A DNA stretch of 43,822 nucleotides from IMG/VR virus record IMGVR_UViG_3300045125_000070, positions 1 through 43,822 of that record; one strand, given 5' to 3'. The notes beneath the pieces are model-generated. The model was given only the letters and a program-made list of their open reading frames with translations. It did not search any database and was not told where the DNA came from. This document shows, in pieces, positions 31,336 through 42,807 of this stretch (positions within the stretch are counted from its first letter, which is position 1; every line of letters begins with the position of its first letter). This stretch comes from a virus. Made by a program: the position numbers and the translations under genes.

Positions 31336-31565
31336 CTAATTTACCGCTAATTTAGCCTGTTTTATAGTCCGTTCAGTTAATGGGTCATCTAGTACCAGCT
31401 CAGTTGGTTTGCGTGGCAGCTTGTAAATCTTATCCGCTTGTTCACGTGTCAGCCAGTTGGTTTTAACAAACAGCTCAATTTGACGGATGGTCAGCGATCC
31501 ATTCTGCCAATTGGTTGATATGAGGGGATATCGGAGCGATCCCGTTGGCGTCCCCAGAATAGCAT
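31336..31565 (-). CDS. small unknown protein, about 75 residues (frameshift at start)
   Basis: Reading from the TAG at 31336-31338 backwards, one frame stays open: ILGTPTGSLRYPLISTNWQN, GSLTIRQIELFVKTNWLTRE and QADKIYKLPRKPTELVLDD, ending KQAKLAVN. The nearest ATG (31565) is one base out of frame and follows AAGAGAG, so a single missing base just after the start is likely. The product looks helical and charged. It lies between the fibre and the BppU-like gene. No family is recognised. Confidence 0.5.
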
Positions 31566-31605
31566 TTAGTCAAGCTCTCTTATAGTTCTATCTCAGCTCG
31601 TACTA

Positions 31606-34600
31606 CTACGTTTTGGCCTCCCTGGCATAGATATACACGGATTGACCTGCTGTTGGTGTAGGAGACTGACCAGCAAAATTGGCGTCAAATTGAACTGCTA
31701 TACTGGCTTGTGAAATATTAAGACCAGCATTGATATATTGCTGAACAAGCGTAAAGTTAGCAGCAATAGCTCCATTGTTTGCGGTTATACCAGTAGCGTT
31801 GGTAACAAAGATGTAATAAGGAGAACTAGCCGAAGGCGAACCTAAGGATATTCGGGGTTCTACCGGGTTTGGTAAAAACATGAATCCACTAAAGGTAGAA
31901 GCAGTAACACCATTTATTACACCTGAACAAATAAATTCGTTACTGCTACCCGCCTGCCTGTATATGTACAAGTATCTTTGTGCCAGAGACAGCCTCTAAT
32001 GGATAAGCACGGCGATCAAAATCAGTTTTGATGCCCCTGGTTCGAGCTGTACATTTGTGAGCTGCAATGTGTTGTTTTGGGCAGCAGCGTTTTCAGTCCA
32101 AATAAAAACAATGAGATTGGTAAAAGAACTGCCCAGAGTTACAGTTAACGGTGTAGCAGCTGTCCAAGTATTCGCACTTGGCGTCATGTTGGCAGTGCCG
32201 GAAAGGGTGGTCGTAGTTGAGATAAAGGAAATTGCCAGTAGTGAAATTGGTACTTGTCCAATTTGAGACGACATCACTAGTGACAGAATCCTCAGTACCT
32301 GTCCATTCCAAAATCGCATATCGTACAGGGTCTGCAAGACTGTAACGATAATCAAAGCTTAAGGTGACCTGCTGGCCGCGCAGATGAGTGCAGTTTTTGC
32401 CTTCAATAATTTGCGCGAAGCCGAAGCGACCTGCGGCAGACTGATTCTGCGTCAACAGAACATTATGGGGTCTTCCGTTTGACTGAAAGGTTTGTTGCGC
32501 GACAGCGCATCCAGTGTTTTGGGTCAATACGTACCATCGATCAAAGCTATAAACATCATCATTGACTGTTCGCGATGTAGCCATTTTCTCTGCGATCAAG
32601 CGACATTCCGCCATTGATTAGCAGGTTCTTGTAACCAAGTCCAGACCCTCCACCAGCAGCCCACGACAACACGCCGGAGCCATTTGTGGTAAGGACTTGC
32701 CCGTTTGTGCCAGTACTAGTTGGCAGTGTTAAAGTGTAAGACGACGACGGCACGCTGGATGTAAGCGTAATAGTATTACTATTAGTGTTGTTGTATAAAG
32801 TAATAGACGGCCTTAGATGTAATCCCTCCATGGAAAAGTGCTATTTCCTAATGCTCCTGAAGATATTGGATATAGATTAACAGCCTGTGAACTCGCCGTA
32901 CGGCATTCTAAGGCAATGGCCCCCATTTCGGTGCCAGAAGCGCGATTGGCGGGTTTGACAGCCAAATACATGATACCCTTCCCGCCGTTTGAGGTATTAA
33001 AAGTAGTACCAGGCTGTACTCGTATAGTCGCGGCTTGTTCGTAGGTGCTTCCGTTATACGCCAGAAAGTCTAGGCGACCTACTTGACCAGCCGTTAAAGC
33101 ACTACCTTGCACGGCTGTAGGAGACGTAGAAGTGCCTTCGGCTCTCTGCGCTATAAATGACGATATACCCGCAAAACTGCTTACCGTAACATCACGATTA
33201 GCTGTACTGGTATTGTAAACTAGTCCTTCGTTGCCCCCGAACGCCCCACTGTTATTAAATTGTATCTGGGTATTGCTACCACCCGGCGATGCGCCAACGG
33301 TTGCCCATTCAACGTCAGTCTCACCAGAATTAAGACGCAAAACGCGCAGAGCGTTTCCAGTATAACTGGGAAGTAAATTTATACGAGCCTGAGATACCGT
33401 GCTGGCATTCGTGCCGCCATTTGCAATTGGCAGTACTCCTGTAACCCCGGAAGCTAGGTTGATTGCAGGCAAATCGGCTGCGGCAATAGACCGAAAAGAG
33501 GGCGTTCCGGCAGAGCCGTTAGGAGCAGCTAAAAACGTATTTTGTGTTTTTGACGCATACGGGTTTAACGTATCCCCGTAGCCAGACGATAAACTAATAG
33601 CCGGAGTTGCACCACCTGACGATGTTACCGGTGCCGTACCAGTTACCGACGTGACTACTGTAGACCATGCAGTCACGCCTGCCCCGTTAGTAGTCAATGC
33701 TTGCCCGTTAGACCCCGTACCTGCCGGTAAGGCTAAGCTTACCAAGCCGCCCGTTGACGGCGGAGTTAACGTAATTCCGTTCAGACCACCGCTATATACA
33801 AGGGTTAGCACTCCTGTCCCGACATTGCCAATTGTTACCCCGTTCAAGAAGCTATCCCATAGCAGCTCACCGGTAGCGGTCAGGTTGCCTGACATTACTG
33901 GTATTTCATCGCCGATTGTCGCAGGAATCGTAGCTACATTTTCCGTAGCCCCACCGCGCCTAGTTCTAAGCTGGTTTATTCCTGACGCCGAGTTGTACCA
34001 CCAAGTCGCCATTAACCGGAGTGGAAGGGTCTAGAAGTATGCGCACCGACGTTAATACCGGCACTTGTGCCGTTAGGATTAAACGTCTGTCTTACACCGT
34101 CAGGGAACGAGAAAGCGCCAGCATCGGAAAGCGTAACAGTACTGGTATTTTTAAGAAGTTTACCTGTAGTGCCATCAAATCGAGCTACGGCATTGTTGGT
34201 AGAACTGGCCGGGCCAACTACATCTCCTGACCCGCTAGCCGTTGAATTAATGGTAATACTCTTATCGGCGTTGGTAATAGTAATATTACTACCAGCAGTA
34301 AGAGTAGCGTTTTCCCAAATACCGGTTGTTGCGTTCCGTATCAGCAAGGAACCAGCAGCCGGGGTTCCAGTGATTTTAACATCGTGCAATTCGGCGACTT
34401 CCCATGAAGTCTGAAGGGCTACAAATATTTTGCCATTGTTTTGATGAGCGTAAACAACGTAACCCGCAATAATCAGATGGTTAGGTGCTTGCGGCTCAGT
34501 CTTAGTAAGCCCCCGGCCGTGGTTGGTGAAAGGTACAAAATATCACCGTCAGCCCAGGTCTCCCCTTGTAGCGATCCTGTCGTATTGATACCTGTAACCA

Positions 34601-35411
34601 GACCCCGGGTAACAACAAACCCTTCCTGATTGACGGAAATATTCTCCGAAACCAAACCTAAAACGTCGGTTGAATTGGGTTCGCTATTACCCTGTGCAAG
34701 GCTAACCCCTAGTCTTTGGCCTTGCGCCTGACTTACTCTGACAACCTGATAATTACTTGCTAGCAGGTTGGAGCCGGTTTGTTTCACCACCCTAGCCGTG
34801 TCGCGCTGGCCTATCGGGAGCAATACGTTGCCCCCTTTTAATGTAACAGCTAAAGTCCCGTCTGTGTCATCCCAAATAAGCCGCGCAGCGGCGTTTGCGC
34901 CGGAAGGGGTAGTGTCAAAATCGATTCCGCCAACATTTCCTACTACCGCATTAGCGGAATCGTGAGTGATTGGTGATACCGCAATATCTCCCGCGCCGTC
35001 ACTAACAATCACCCGATTTGTACTAAGCGAAGCCATTCGTGACCACGCGATATCCGTTCCTGTACCTAGCTTAGTCTCAAGGGCAATGATTGCTGCGGAT
35101 TGCACATTATGGGATGCAGCCGTAATGACCTGACGGACAGCCGTCATATCAGTATGAGAAGCTGCCGTTGTTCCCTCAATTCCGCGAACTGCACCGGTTA
35201 ACGAGTTGCCAACCTCACCGGTATAGCTTAAAAGCTCCGCGTCTATAGCGACTATCCCTGAAGCCGCAAATTCGGTTGCGTCCATTACCGGTATGGTAGT
35301 AACGGACGCATCAATATTACCGCTTAGCTGGTCTGCGGCATTGTTAGCGGCTTCAACAAGCTCAACGGGTGTATCAAGACTGGTAGGGTAATTACTAGAT
35401 CCTACTGCCAT
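31606..35411 (-). CDS. tail fibre protein, about 1268 residues (frameshifted)
   Basis: The ATG at 35411 overlaps the stop of the gene before (TAATGG). The N-terminus reads MAVGSSNYPTSLDTPVELVE, then NNAADQLSGNIDASVTTIPV, AIDAELLSYTGEVGNSLTGA and AIIALETKLGTGT, a typical fibre attachment region. The shaft follows: DGDILYLSPTTAGG, VKITGTPAAGSLLIRNATTG, STPVNGDLWYNSASG, TYEQAATIRVQPGTTF and STFPWRD. The C-terminal domain reads NLLINGGMSLDRRENGYIAN, DDVYSFDRWYVLTQNTGCAV, EWTGTEDSVTSDVVSNWTST and LQLTNVQLEPGAS, a carbohydrate-binding-like fibre tip found in many phages. It ends QSVYIYAREAKT. Each switch between frames joins two halves of a known motif, so at least five indels are inferred and one gene is likely. 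Role: host receptor binding. Confidence 0.75.
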
Positions 35412-35858
35412 TAAGACCTCATAGGAATGTGAGCATTCCGGTATCGCTTTTCAGCTTCACTCCACAAACCGGGATACAGTTGTCTTACGTAATCCGCGCC
35501 CCGTCCCTTGCATATCCGGGTTCATGACTTCAACTTCTTCCATAATCGCATCTTCCCGGAAGGCTAATTCAATGAAATCGGGCTGTCTTATTTCAGGGTC
35601 GGGTATTTTGACTACCTGTTCACGCTCAATTAACGGGGAATAGCCCGCCTTGGTGAGCAATTTATCGATTAGTTGCTGCTCGCGAAGTCGGGTTTCTTTA
35701 ATTATGTCGTCTTGCCGCTGAAGTTGGGTGAAAAGCACCCTGATTAGCAAGCCAAGGACTAGCAAATGGCCAGCAATCAGGGTGAAAGTCAGCGAAATTC
35801 CCATCATCGGAGGTAACTCGTTATTACTGGGGAAGGAAACCAGCAAAAGTGGACTCAT
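35411..35858 (-). CDS. membrane-anchored coiled-coil protein, second copy (frameshifted C-terminus)
   Basis: A near copy of the gene at 36121-36567 (same MSPLLLVSFPSNNELPPMMG start), created by the tandem duplication. It keeps the transmembrane segment and coiled coil. One extra T near 35510 shifts the frame after NPDMQG, replacing the last 30 residues. If the extra base is a sequencing error, this copy is intact and ends at the TAATGG overlap with the fibre gene. Differences from the first copy include K/T and P/Q-type changes. Function unknown. Confidence 0.6.
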
Positions 35859-36121
35859 AGCCCGGTATCTGAGCCGCAATCCCTGTTGCCATTCCTGAGA
35901 TAGTCGTGTATCCGTGAGTTGAGGACAGCACACCGGCCAAAAAGCTCCGCGTCTATAGCGACTATCCCTGAAGCCGCAAATTCGGTTGCGTCCATTACCG
36001 GTATGGTAGTAACGGACGCATCAATATTACCGCTTAGCTGGTCTGCGGCATTGTTAGCGGCTTCAACAAGCTCAACGGGTGTATCAAGACTGGTAGGGTA
36101 ATTACTAGATTCTACTGCCAT
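35855..36121 (-). pseudogene. truncated fibre N-terminus fused to out-of-frame sequence
   Basis: This starts with TAATGG coupling like the real fibre gene and encodes the same first 60 residues (with MAVESS instead of MAVGSS). At the duplication junction (35941) it runs out of frame into the 3' end of the small gene copy (LFGRCAVLNSRIHDYLRN) and stops. The 88-residue hybrid has only the fibre attachment region. It could compete for attachment sites if translated, but is most simply a by-product of the duplication. Confidence 0.65.
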
Positions 36122-36567
36122 TAAGACCTCATAGGGGTGTGAGCATTGCGGTATCGCTTTTCAGCTTCACTCCACAAACCGGGATACAGTTGTCTTACGT
36201 AATCCGCGCCCCGTCCCTGCATATCCGGGTTCATGACTTCAACTTCTTCCATAATCGCGTCTTCCTGGAAGGCTAATTCAATGAAATCGGGCTGTCTTAT
36301 TTCAGGGTCGGGTATTGTGACTACCTGTTCACGCTCAATTAACGGAGAATAGCCCGACTTGGTGAGCAATTTATCGATTAGTTGCTGCTCGCGAAGTCGG
36401 GTTTCTTTAATTATGTCGTCTTGCCGCTGAAGTTGGGTGAAAAGCACCCTGATTAGCAAGCCAAAGACTAGCAAATGGCCAGCAATCAGGGTGAAAGTCA
36501 GCGAAATTCCCATCATCGGAGGTAACTCGTTATTACTGGGGAAGGAAACCAGCAAAAGTGGACTCAT
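36121..36567 (-). CDS. membrane-anchored coiled-coil protein, first copy
   Basis: The start at 36567 (MSPLLLVSFPSNNELPPMMG) overlaps the end of the upstream gene; a start at MMGISL is also possible. No clear ribosome binding site is seen, so coupling is likely. One transmembrane segment (LTFTLIAGHLLVFGLLIRVL) is followed by a charged coiled coil (QLQRQDDIIKETRLREQQLI) and an acidic tail (LAFQEDAIMEEVEVMNPDMQ). About 148 residues. The positive charges after the membrane segment suggest the C-terminus faces the cytoplasm, arguing against an Rz-type spanin. A holin-like or virion role is possible; I do not recognise a family. Confidence 0.6.
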   Translation of the reverse strand: MSPLLLVSFPSNNELPPMMGISLTFTLIAGHLLVFGLLIRVLFTQLQRQDDIIKETRLREQQLIDKLLTKSGYSPLIEREQVVTIPDPEIRQPDFIELAFQEDAIMEEVEVMNPDMQGRGADYVRQLYPGLWSEAEKRYRNAHTPMRS

Positions 36568-36855
36568 AGCCCGGTATCTGAGCCGCAATCCCTGTTGCCA
36601 TTCCTGAGATAGTCGTGTATCCGTGAGTTGAGGACAGCACACCGGCCAAAACGCCATGCTCAATCCCCTGCGCTACCTTTTCAATCAGGTCGGGTGATGT
36701 CCCTGCCTGCACTGGAAGGGCGCGAATGGCCGCTACAAGGGCCGTAACGGTCGCATTACCGCTTACTGTACTATTAGTCCCACCAGACGCGCAATACAAT
36801 TGGTCGCGCTCAGGGCGTGGATTGCGCCAACCTCAAAATCCTGCTTAACTGGCAT
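36533..36855 (-). CDS. small unknown protein, about 107 residues (one frameshift)
   Basis: The ATG at 36855 has AAGGAGATGAGTT before it and gives MPVKQDFEVGAIHALSA. One missing base later, the reading continues DQLYCASGGTNSTVSGNATV, TALVAAIRALPVQAGTSPDL and LSSTHGYTTISGMATGIAAQ, ending FAGFLPQ at 36533. The product is mildly hydrophobic and Ala/Gly/Thr-rich. It is the first gene after the terminase, about 80 bases downstream. Its 3' third is included in the tandem duplication. No function can be assigned. Confidence 0.5.
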
Positions 36856-36934
36856 AACTCATCTCCTTGAAAGCCTATAGGCCGTTAAAGTTCCAGAACC
36901 TGGTAGTGACTACCACGGATGATGATTAAATTTT

Positions 36935-38436
36935 TTAGAAACCGGCCCATCCTTGGATGTTTGATAAACCGCCAGTTGGATTCCAAGGGTCATCCTGTCC
37001 TGCATTTGCCTTCTTCATTGCCTCTTCAATCTCTGTTTTACGGGCTTCACGGGCCATTTCCCAGCCATCACGCATCCACGATCCTACCTCGGCCGGGGCA
37101 TTGACGGCTTGCCATCCAACCGGCAGTGCCGCCTCTATCTTTTCATCGCCTGTCTGAGGGTAAGGGGTGCGTGACTTGGCCTTATGCCACGCCAGTCCCC
37201 GGGCAATCACGGTATCATCCCACCCGCCTTCCGGCGCTCCATACCGGGTATATCCTGACGCTAACACCTCAGCTTCGTAGCTTATCAGTTCGTGCCGCCC
37301 GATAGGGTGCGGCTGTAACCGTATCTTTTCCTGCTCAATAGCCAAAGCTAACGCCTGTATCATTGGGCCTTTTGATTTCGATGTCGTCTCAAAACCCACG
37401 GCGTACATACCGTCAGGCATTCTTTTTCGCAACGCTTCTAGGTTAGGGCCACCTATAGAGTTCGTTTCTACGCATACTTCTCTAACCTGCCACTTCTCAA
37501 ACAGCGCAAGCAGCCGCCCCCGTTGGAATTCCCAACCAACCTGGTTAAAACGGTCTAGGGCTACCTCATATCCGCAATGGCAACAAAAGAGACAAGCAGC
37601 AGTAAAGTCGTGAGTACGCCCCCAGTCAACGCCAGCCACAATAAAGTGGCCCTTATGGTCAGCCGGAACAGAATCAGGAGCGGTAAGAACTGCGTCCACA
37701 TTCCTGAACACCGCCCCGTCGGATGATATAAACTCCGCCAAGTACTCCTGCCGGAATGTCATTTCCGGCAGGGACTTGCGGGCTCCTCAATCTCCTTCGG
37801 TGGCAGGAACGGGTTTACGGCGGACGGCAAGAGCCATGATATCCAGTTTGGGTAGTTCTCTGTATCTTGGCCGCGCAGCCACAAGTCGTGAAAGAAGTTC
37901 AAGCCCTTCGGCGTTGACAAAAACCATGCAGTTCCCTGAAAGTCCGTCAGCGTCGGACTTATCGCCTCGTTCCATGACTGTAGAAGATTCCCCACCATCG
38001 CTGCTTCGTCTACGATAGCGAGATGGTATCGCCGTCCACGTCCCGCATCCGAGTTTTCCAGTGTCCATGCTTCTATCATTCCTCCGTTTGGAAATTCAAT
38101 TCGCCGCTCAGTTGCGTTGATACGATTGGCTATGCCCCGCGAAGGTCGCTCCAAATCACGCCAAACGTCCAACAAGTACTTATAGGTCGGACTAAACCAA
38201 CCCACCAGCTCACCATTAGCTGCCGCTTCCAGTGCCAAATGTACACCGAGGTAGGTTTTACCCGCCCGGCGTCCGATATCAAGCACGTTGTACCGCTTGG
38301 CGGATGCTTTTATCTCTTCCTGCTTTGGATACAACGAAGGCAAGGGGACTGGTAGCCGTTTAGCTCGCCGTCTCCGTCGCCGGTTTAATTCCAGTTTGAT
38401 TTTGACCCGTTTCCGGGCTTTTTCCTTATCACTCAT
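36935..38436 (-). CDS. terL: terminase large subunit (one frameshift)
   Basis: I choose the ATG at 38436 (MSDKEKARKRVKIKLELNRR). The ATPase domain has Walker A GRRAGKT at residues 55-61 and Walker B HLAIVDEAAM with the DE pair at about 143-144. The frame breaks near 37765 (PPKEIEE / LPEMTFRQEYLAEF), one indel. The nuclease domain has HFIVAGVDWGRTHDFTAA (first catalytic aspartate), VREVCVETNSIGGPN and GWDDTVIARGLAWH (last acidic pair), an RNase H-like fold. Total about 499 residues, normal for TerL. It pumps DNA into the prohead through the portal and cuts it. The small subunit is not obvious next to it; the HTH protein at 42327-42698 is one candidate. Confidence 0.9.
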
Positions 38437-38459
38437 GCAAGTACTACCACAGCGTGCCT

Positions 38460-40150
<1,691 letters not shown>

Positions 40151-40161
<11 letters not shown>

Positions 40162-40966
40162 TGCTATCACCCTCCGTATCCCATTCCTCCATTAGTTCAT
40201 CCCATAATGCACGATACTGAGGCTTCAAACGCTTCTCGACTTCGTGAGCAATCTTAATCAACCGGTACATATTGGGGCATTCCCATTCAACGAACTGGAA
40301 AATCAGCTTAGCGTACTCCTGAAACTCGGGCTGGGCGTCCGGAGCCAGCCTTAACCTCAGCAAATTCATCAGGCTTCGCATATTGAACTGAGCGAAGATG
40401 GTGGTATCAAACCGCCTGCGGCAGCACAATCCGGGCCTGCTCCCGTGCCACCCCGACCTCCAGCATATCTAGGTACGTCTTCACCGCCAGCTTGACGCTT
40501 GCCTGATGGTTCTCCTCAATCAGGCTGGAAGTAAGGGCATCAAAGCCGTCACCTGACATCTGACGGTTCCCCCTGCCCTGCCGTCTCCACCCGGTTGGCC
40601 CAGGGCTAAAGCACTGAACCTCAAACGCCACGTACCGGCCTGATTTCTGACTGTAACTGGCCATTCGATGCCGAAGAAGCTGCGCTACAAGAAATAGCGG
40701 CATCTTCAATCTTGAACCGAATCAGCCCCATCTCCACCGGCGAGCCGTGGTCTTCCCGCATCAGAGTGGCAAGCAGCTTCCGGTCAGCCCGTAGCCCCTT
40801 ATTCTCTGAACCGGTAGAGGCTCGGGCAATCCGGGCTACGTCCTTATCAAAATCGGTGCAATCATCCAGCTCTACGTACCCAATCCCGTCAGGGAGAGTA
40901 GAGCTTGTCGTCACTACAGTGATCTATAACAACGATATTAAATCTGTTCTCGCGGGTTTCTGTCAT
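40151..40966 (-). CDS. thyX: flavin-dependent thymidylate synthase (two frameshifts)
   Basis: The ATG at 40966 (MTETRENRFNIVVIDHCS) has AAGGAG nine bases before. After an indel the reading continues DGIGYVELDDCTDFDKDVAR, IARASTGSENKGLRADRKLL and LMREDHGSPVEMGLIRFKIE. A second shift leads to MPLFLVAQLLRHRMASYSQK then SGRYV, which contains the ThyX signature RHRx7S. The end reads SLMNLLRLRLAPDAQPEFQE and ECPNMYRLIKIAHEVEKRLK. About 272 residues. ThyX makes dTMP from dUMP using FAD and methylene-tetrahydrofolate, supplying thymidine for phage DNA. It is coupled to the methyltransferase gene downstream. Confidence 0.9.
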
Positions 40967-40996
40967 AGAAAGCAGCTCCTTGTCGCTCACCAATGA

Positions 40997-41423
40997 TTAC
41001 TTATACTCGTTGTCGCTCAAAACTGATTCAATCTGTTCCACAGCCGCACCCAAAGCGTAGCAGAACCGCTCTTCAGTCTCAGGAGCCACCAACGACGTCA
41101 CGTCTTCCGAAATATCAACACCGGTATACCGTGCCCATCGAATAGCGCTTATGCGTGGCCTCATGCGCTACAATCTCAGCAGACAAGTCCTGTCGATTAA
41201 AGTGCATCTCTCCAATGCACCCGTTTCGAGTCTTACTACCACCATCCGGCCACGTTACGCAGGCCAAAACCTTGTTCAGCCCCTTACCGGGATACCCACC
41301 CTTCAGGTACGCCCTCATATCCCGCCTATTGTTCCACACATACACTTCAAAATGAAGCCTTTTATATTCCGGGTAGACCTTGAAATGCAGTACCTCAACC
41401 GTTCTTTCCTGTTTTTCGCTCAT
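40997..41423 (-). CDS. HEATH-motif putative metallopeptidase (one frameshift)
   Basis: The ATG at 41423 (MSEKQERTVEVLHFKVYPEY) overlaps the end of the metallophosphatase gene. The body reads KRLHFEVYVWNNRRDMRAYL, ACVTWPDGG and GEMHFNRQDLSAEIVAHEATH, a HExxH zincin motif. One indel after HEATH shifts to SAIRWARYTGVDISEDVTSL, then PETEERFCYALGAAVEQIES, whose EER may supply the third metal ligand. About 141 residues, ending DNEYK at 40997. Small HEATHA proteins like this occur in many phages; their substrate is unknown. It lies 30 bases upstream of thyX. Confidence 0.6.
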
Positions 41424-42311
41424 TCCCCATCCACATCCCGACGATAGCTTGATCGCCTGTCGCGGCCGAATACACCTCATCCTTTGCCGCAACGTGTATG
41501 GGGGCAGTTATGGTCACTCCATACGGGTCGCATCCGTCACCCAAAACGCCTGCCGGGGCGGCTCATACCCAAAATTGTTCAAAAAAGCGTACTCATCCAG
41601 TCCCGAAACCGAGCCATTGACGATGATATTTCCGAAAAACTTCAGTTGATGCCAATGCCCCATAATCATATGGTCATATGGCCGCCTGCACTGCATTCTC
41701 ACGTGCCCTTTTACGGGCATCTCCCAACATCAAGGGCGACCACAACCCCGCAATCCCGCTTCCGCCCTTAAACTGGTCCCCGTGAGTCAGCAGATACTCG
41801 GTGTCATAGACCCGAAAAGGCTGGTCTGCCGCTTCTGAGAATAACAAATTCTATGCCACTCTTCACCCGATAGAAGCCTTTTTAGCAGGTGGTAGAACAA
41901 ATACTCGAAATTGTCCTGCGCCCGGTTCTTGGCGTGCGGCTTTCTCTGCCTCCGACCGTGATTTCCGACTACACACGGCAGAAATACCCTTCCAAACGCA
42001 TCCCGAACCAGCTTTATTCCCGCACACATCGGGTCAGCCCAATACAACATCGACTCAAATATTGTCCCCTCATTCGACTCTACCAGCTCCTCATGGATAA
42101 TCCCCGCAAAGATATCCCCTCCCAATGGCAACACCAGCCCCTCATACCGGAATCCAGATAAATAATCCCGTGCCAACTCAATCGTATTCTCGAAAAACAA
42201 CCTAAGACGCTTACCCGCTATTACCCGATTGTACGCATTAACCCAGTTCACCTGCTCCGGCTGTATCACCTCATCCAAATGCACATCTGATAAGAAAGCC
42301 GTCGCAATTAT
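41395..42311 (-). CDS. calcineurin-like metallophosphatase (frameshifted, start codon unclear)
   Basis: Metal-binding motifs appear in order: LSDVHLDEV, LPLGGDIFAGIIHEEL, LPCVVGNHGRRQRKP, then (other frame) YLLTHGDQFKGGSG and (third frame) YDHMIMGHWHQLKFFGNIIV followed by NGSVSGLDEYAF. This is the dinuclear metal phosphoesterase fold, a family seen in many phages. Two or more indels break it; about 305 residues. The only in-frame conventional start (GTG at 42284) would remove the first aspartate of the DVH motif, so it is unlikely. In the same frame just upstream is a tandem TAG TAA, then GKRGIIATAF; an ATA or ATT start near 42311-42308 after AAGGGGAAAGAGG, a missed base, or fusion to the HTH protein are the options. 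Substrate unknown. Confidence 0.75.
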
Positions 42312-42326
42312 CCCTCTTTCCCCTTA

Positions 42327-42698
42327 CTAGGCTTCCGTACCGTCCACTCCGGCACTTTCGCTTTCTGCCGCCCCTACCAACGTCACCATTGACGCTACCC
42401 GCCGTAATTCCTCTACCTCCTTCAGCAGGGCATCCCTCTCACTCCGCACCGCCGCATAATCATCCCGCAGCTTCTTTACCGTCGGCGCATCCCTAACCTC
42501 ATGCGCTAATCCAAACGACCTTGGCTCCGGCAACCCCTCAATCTTTAATCCACCAGCCTGCCATAGCTTCACATACCGGTTAACTGTCGAATACCCCGTT
42601 CCAATCGCATCCTGCACATGCACCTTGTTGCCTTCATACCTGATATACGCCTCAATGATGTTCCGTATATCCCCATCACTAAGCTCGCGTCCTTTCAC
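42327..42698 (-). CDS. HTH DNA-binding protein with C-terminal coiled coil
   Basis: Intact 123-residue frame, GTG start at 42698 with GGGGGTA eight bases before. Residues about 5-50 form a helix-turn-helix of the Homeodomain/resolvase-like type: LSDGDIRNIIEAYIRYEGNK, VQDAIGTGYSTVNRYVKLWQ. Residues 75-102 are a coiled coil (KKLRDDYAAVRSERDALLKE). It is the first gene to the left of the repeat-rich region at 42.8-43.25 kb, so it may bind those repeats. Alternatives are a terminase small subunit or, since it shares its frame with the metallophosphatase across two stop codons, an N-terminal domain of that enzyme. Confidence 0.65.
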   Translation of the reverse strand: MKGRELSDGDIRNIIEAYIRYEGNKVHVQDAIGTGYSTVNRYVKLWQAGGLKIEGLPEPRSFGLAHEVRDAPTVKKLRDDYAAVRSERDALLKEVEELRRVASMVTLVGAAESESAGVDGTEA

Positions 42699-42807
42699 TC
42701 GGTACCCCCAATTCCTAAAATTAGACTACCCAAAAAACTCTGACTCCCTAGAATCTTACCTACTACCCCCTATAATGTTTGAACACCTACCCCTTTACCC
42801 CTTACCT

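Larger units (their letters stand above)
35231..36652. repeat. 710-bp tandem duplication (two near-identical copies)
   Basis: Copy 1 (35231-35942) and copy 2 (35941-36652) are direct tandem repeats, beginning AAAGCTCCGCGTC and ending CACCGGCCAAAA. I count about ten substitutions and one single-base indel, all within roughly 35400-35770 of copy 1. The flanks, including the fibre N-terminal part, look identical. The unit contains the end of the 36533-36855 gene, the whole membrane/coiled-coil gene and the first 60 codons of the fibre. The result is two copies of the coiled-coil gene and one truncated fibre start. It may be a real duplication or an assembly artefact joining two strain variants. 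Confidence 0.9.

Noticed and set aside
31606-35411. Several separate tail-fibre genes
   Set aside because: Each frame switch joins two halves of a familiar motif (for example NGDL/WYNS and FPWRD/L), which points to one gene with indels.
36121-36567. Rz-type spanin or holin assignment
   Set aside because: Positive charges follow the membrane segment, which suggests an orientation opposite to a spanin, and no lysis genes are nearby.
37755-37775. Programmed frameshift in the terminase gene
   Set aside because: No slippery heptamer with a following pseudoknot is evident and similar breaks occur in most long genes, so a sequencing indel is more likely.
42765-42785. TATAAT sequence as a plus-strand promoter
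   Set aside because: No matching -35 box at the right distance and no plus-strand gene follows.
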